From contig CAMFGW010000001.1 in the NCBI GenBank assembly GCA_945952025.1, forward strand, positions 62,001 to 126,000: DNA of 64,000 nt. The letters run 5' to 3'. Position numbers and translations under genes: made by a program. This DNA is from an uncultured Paracoccaceae bacterium. Its GTDB lineage: Bacteria > Pseudomonadota > Alphaproteobacteria > Rhodobacterales > Rhodobacteraceae. Below the pieces are notes generated by a model, which did not search any database, was not told where the DNA came from, and worked only from the letters and a program-made list of their open reading frames with translations. Below are positions 62,856-64,000 of this stretch, in pieces (position 1 is the first letter of the stretch; each line of letters begins with the position of its first letter).

Positions 62856-63956
62856 TTACTTCGGCAGGGGCGTGGTCACGCCCTTGACGTGCCAGTCCAT
62901 CGCGACGATGGCCGCGTCATCCATTGACGCACCGGCCGCCACGCCTTCGGACCCGTCCTGCTTGGCAATCGGCCCGGCAAAGACCGAAAGGCTGCCGTCG
63001 GCGATCTTGCCCTCGGCCTCGGTAATCTTGGTCATCACGTCGGCGGGGATGTCCTTGCTCCAGTCCACGACCTTCACCACCTTGTCGGCCACGCCCAGGA
63101 AGGCCACCGTGCCCTTGAAGGTGCCGGCGATATGGTCGTTGATCTGCTGGGAGAAGAAGGGCGACCAGTCGGTCGCGACGCAGCCCAGGTATTTCTTCGG
63201 CGCGTATTTCTGCATCGACGAGTTCAGGTTCCAGACATAGGCGCCCGCCTCTTCGCAGACCGACACGACCGAGGGCGAATCCTGTGCGTTCGAGAAGATG
63301 ACGTCACACCCCTGCGCCAGAAGCGCCTTGGCGGCCTCTTGTTCCTTGGCGGGATCGAACCAGGAGTTCACCCAGACGACCGACACTTCGACCTTCGGGT
63401 TGATGGCCTGGGCGCCCAGCGCAAAGGCGTTGACCGAGGTGATGAGTTCCGGGATCGGGAAGGCCGAGACCGAGCCGAGCTTGCCGGACTTCGACACGGC
63501 GGCGGCGGCCATGCCCATCAGGTAGGTGGCCTGATAGTAGCGCGCCGCGAAGGGCGAGAAGTTCGGGGCGGTCATGAAGCCGGAGGCATGCAGGACCGAC
63601 ACGTCCGGGTTGCGCTTGGCGACCTGCAGGGCGCCATTCTGGTAGCCGAAGGACCCTGCGATCAGGAACTTGTTCCCGTCGGCCACAGCCTTGGTCATGA
63701 TGCGGTCGGCATCGGGGCCTTCGGGGATGTTTTCCAGGACCGTGATCTTGGCCTTGTCGCCGAGTGCCGCCTTGATCGGGTCGAGCCCGGCCGACAGCGC
63801 ATGGCCCCAGCCGACATCGCCCAGGGGCGAGGGCAGGACAAGGACGATGCCCAGCGGTTCGTCTGCCGCATGGGCAATGGCCGGCGCCAGTGCGGCGGCA
63901 AGTCCGGTCGCGGCGGTGGACTTCAGGAAGCCGCGGCGATTGAGGTCAGAGGTCAT
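62856..63956 (-). CDS. BMP family ABC transporter substrate-binding protein
   Basis: 366-residue periplasmic receptor of the basic membrane protein (BMP/PnrA/Med) family, which mostly binds nucleosides or purines. The N-terminus has a twin-arginine motif (NRRGFLKSTAAT) and ends near AIAHAADEP, so export by Tat is likely. The mature part has GIVLVLPSPLGDVGWGHALSAGL, FLIAGSFGYQNGALQVAKRNPDV, YQATYLMGMAAAAVSKSGKLG and GCDVIFSNAQDSPSVVSVCEEAG. GGAG lies 6 nt before the ATG. It is first in the operon. Confidence 0.93.
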   Translation of the reverse strand: MTSDLNRRGFLKSTAATGLAAALAPAIAHAADEPLGIVLVLPSPLGDVGWGHALSAGLDPIKAALGDKAKITVLENIPEGPDADRIMTKAVADGNKFLIAGSFGYQNGALQVAKRNPDVSVLHASGFMTAPNFSPFAARYYQATYLMGMAAAAVSKSGKLGSVSAFPIPELITSVNAFALGAQAINPKVEVSVVWVNSWFDPAKEQEAAKALLAQGCDVIFSNAQDSPSVVSVCEEAGAYVWNLNSSMQKYAPKKYLGCVATDWSPFFSQQINDHIAGTFKGTVAFLGVADKVVKVVDWSKDIPADVMTKITEAEGKIADGSLSVFAGPIAKQDGSEGVAAGASMDDAAIVAMDWHVKGVTTPLPK

Positions 63957-64000
63957 GTGTATCTCCTGTTCGCGCTGGTGTCAGATGTCGATCGTGGCAA

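Overview
The window is about 64 kb of very GC-rich chromosome and looks like a member of the Rhodobacteraceae/Paracoccaceae (Alphaproteobacteria). The reasons are the codon bias, the gene content (imuA-imuB-dnaE2 cassette, fused 2-oxoacid:ferredoxin oxidoreductase with a leucine-degradation operon, DUF1185, IalB-family protein), a perfect alphaproteobacterial LexA box (GAAC-N7-GAAC), and several promoters of the form TTGnnn-N17/18-TAGnCY. I saw no rRNA, tRNA, CRISPR array, transposase or prophage gene. The species is not determined.

Layout. 1-12 kb: mlaA (cut by the window edge), a RidA protein, a glycerophosphodiester phosphodiesterase, an acyltransferase, pterin dehydratase, peroxiredoxin, a ferredoxin reductase, rsmD, a metallophosphatase, and the complete phosphorylated serine pathway (serC-serA, with serB nearby), plus a sulfotransferase and a TSUP permease. 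12.6-16.4 kb: asparaginase, an IalB-like secreted protein, a HisN-type phosphatase and a decayed mscS pseudogene. 16.4-24.5 kb: leuC, leuD, a membrane protein and leuB, then a polyprenyl diphosphate synthase, small conserved proteins, a methyltransferase and an EamA exporter. 24.8-35.4 kb: a compact leucine catabolic operon (fused ferredoxin oxidoreductase, isovaleryl-CoA dehydrogenase, methylcrotonyl-CoA carboxylase beta and alpha, HMG-CoA lyase, methylglutaconyl-CoA hydratase) with a divergent Lrp regulator. 35.7-42.6 kb: hspQ, a lipoprotein lysozyme-like protein and the SOS mutagenesis cassette. 42.6-46.8 kb: a LacI regulator with a Gfo/Idh oxidoreductase, divergent from a sterol-desaturase-like membrane hydroxylase and a PanB-like protein that lacks the PanB metal ligands. 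47.1-53 kb: an operon of DUF1185, alpha/beta hydrolase, flavin reductase, luciferase-like monooxygenase and aldehyde dehydrogenase, divergent from a GntR regulator. It resembles the logic of the Rut pyrimidine pathway but is not that pathway. 53-59.3 kb: a GntR-controlled operon resembling hydroxyproline catabolism, with extra SDR and ProC-like genes. 59.3-64 kb: a BMP-type (nucleoside-like) ABC transporter.

The least expected signal is non-coding. Six copies of a roughly 220-bp intergenic repeat (R1-R6) lie at 3200, 12361, 21098, 35432, 36807 and 46859, in both orientations. Each can fold into the same series of hairpins. Several stems keep their pairing although the bases differ between copies. 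All six lie just after the 3' end of a gene, and four of them sit between convergent genes. No transposase is associated.

How it fits together: the window carries both synthesis (leuB, leuC, leuD) and degradation of leucine. Each catabolic block has its own local regulator facing it, with a plausible palindromic operator in the shared intergenic space.
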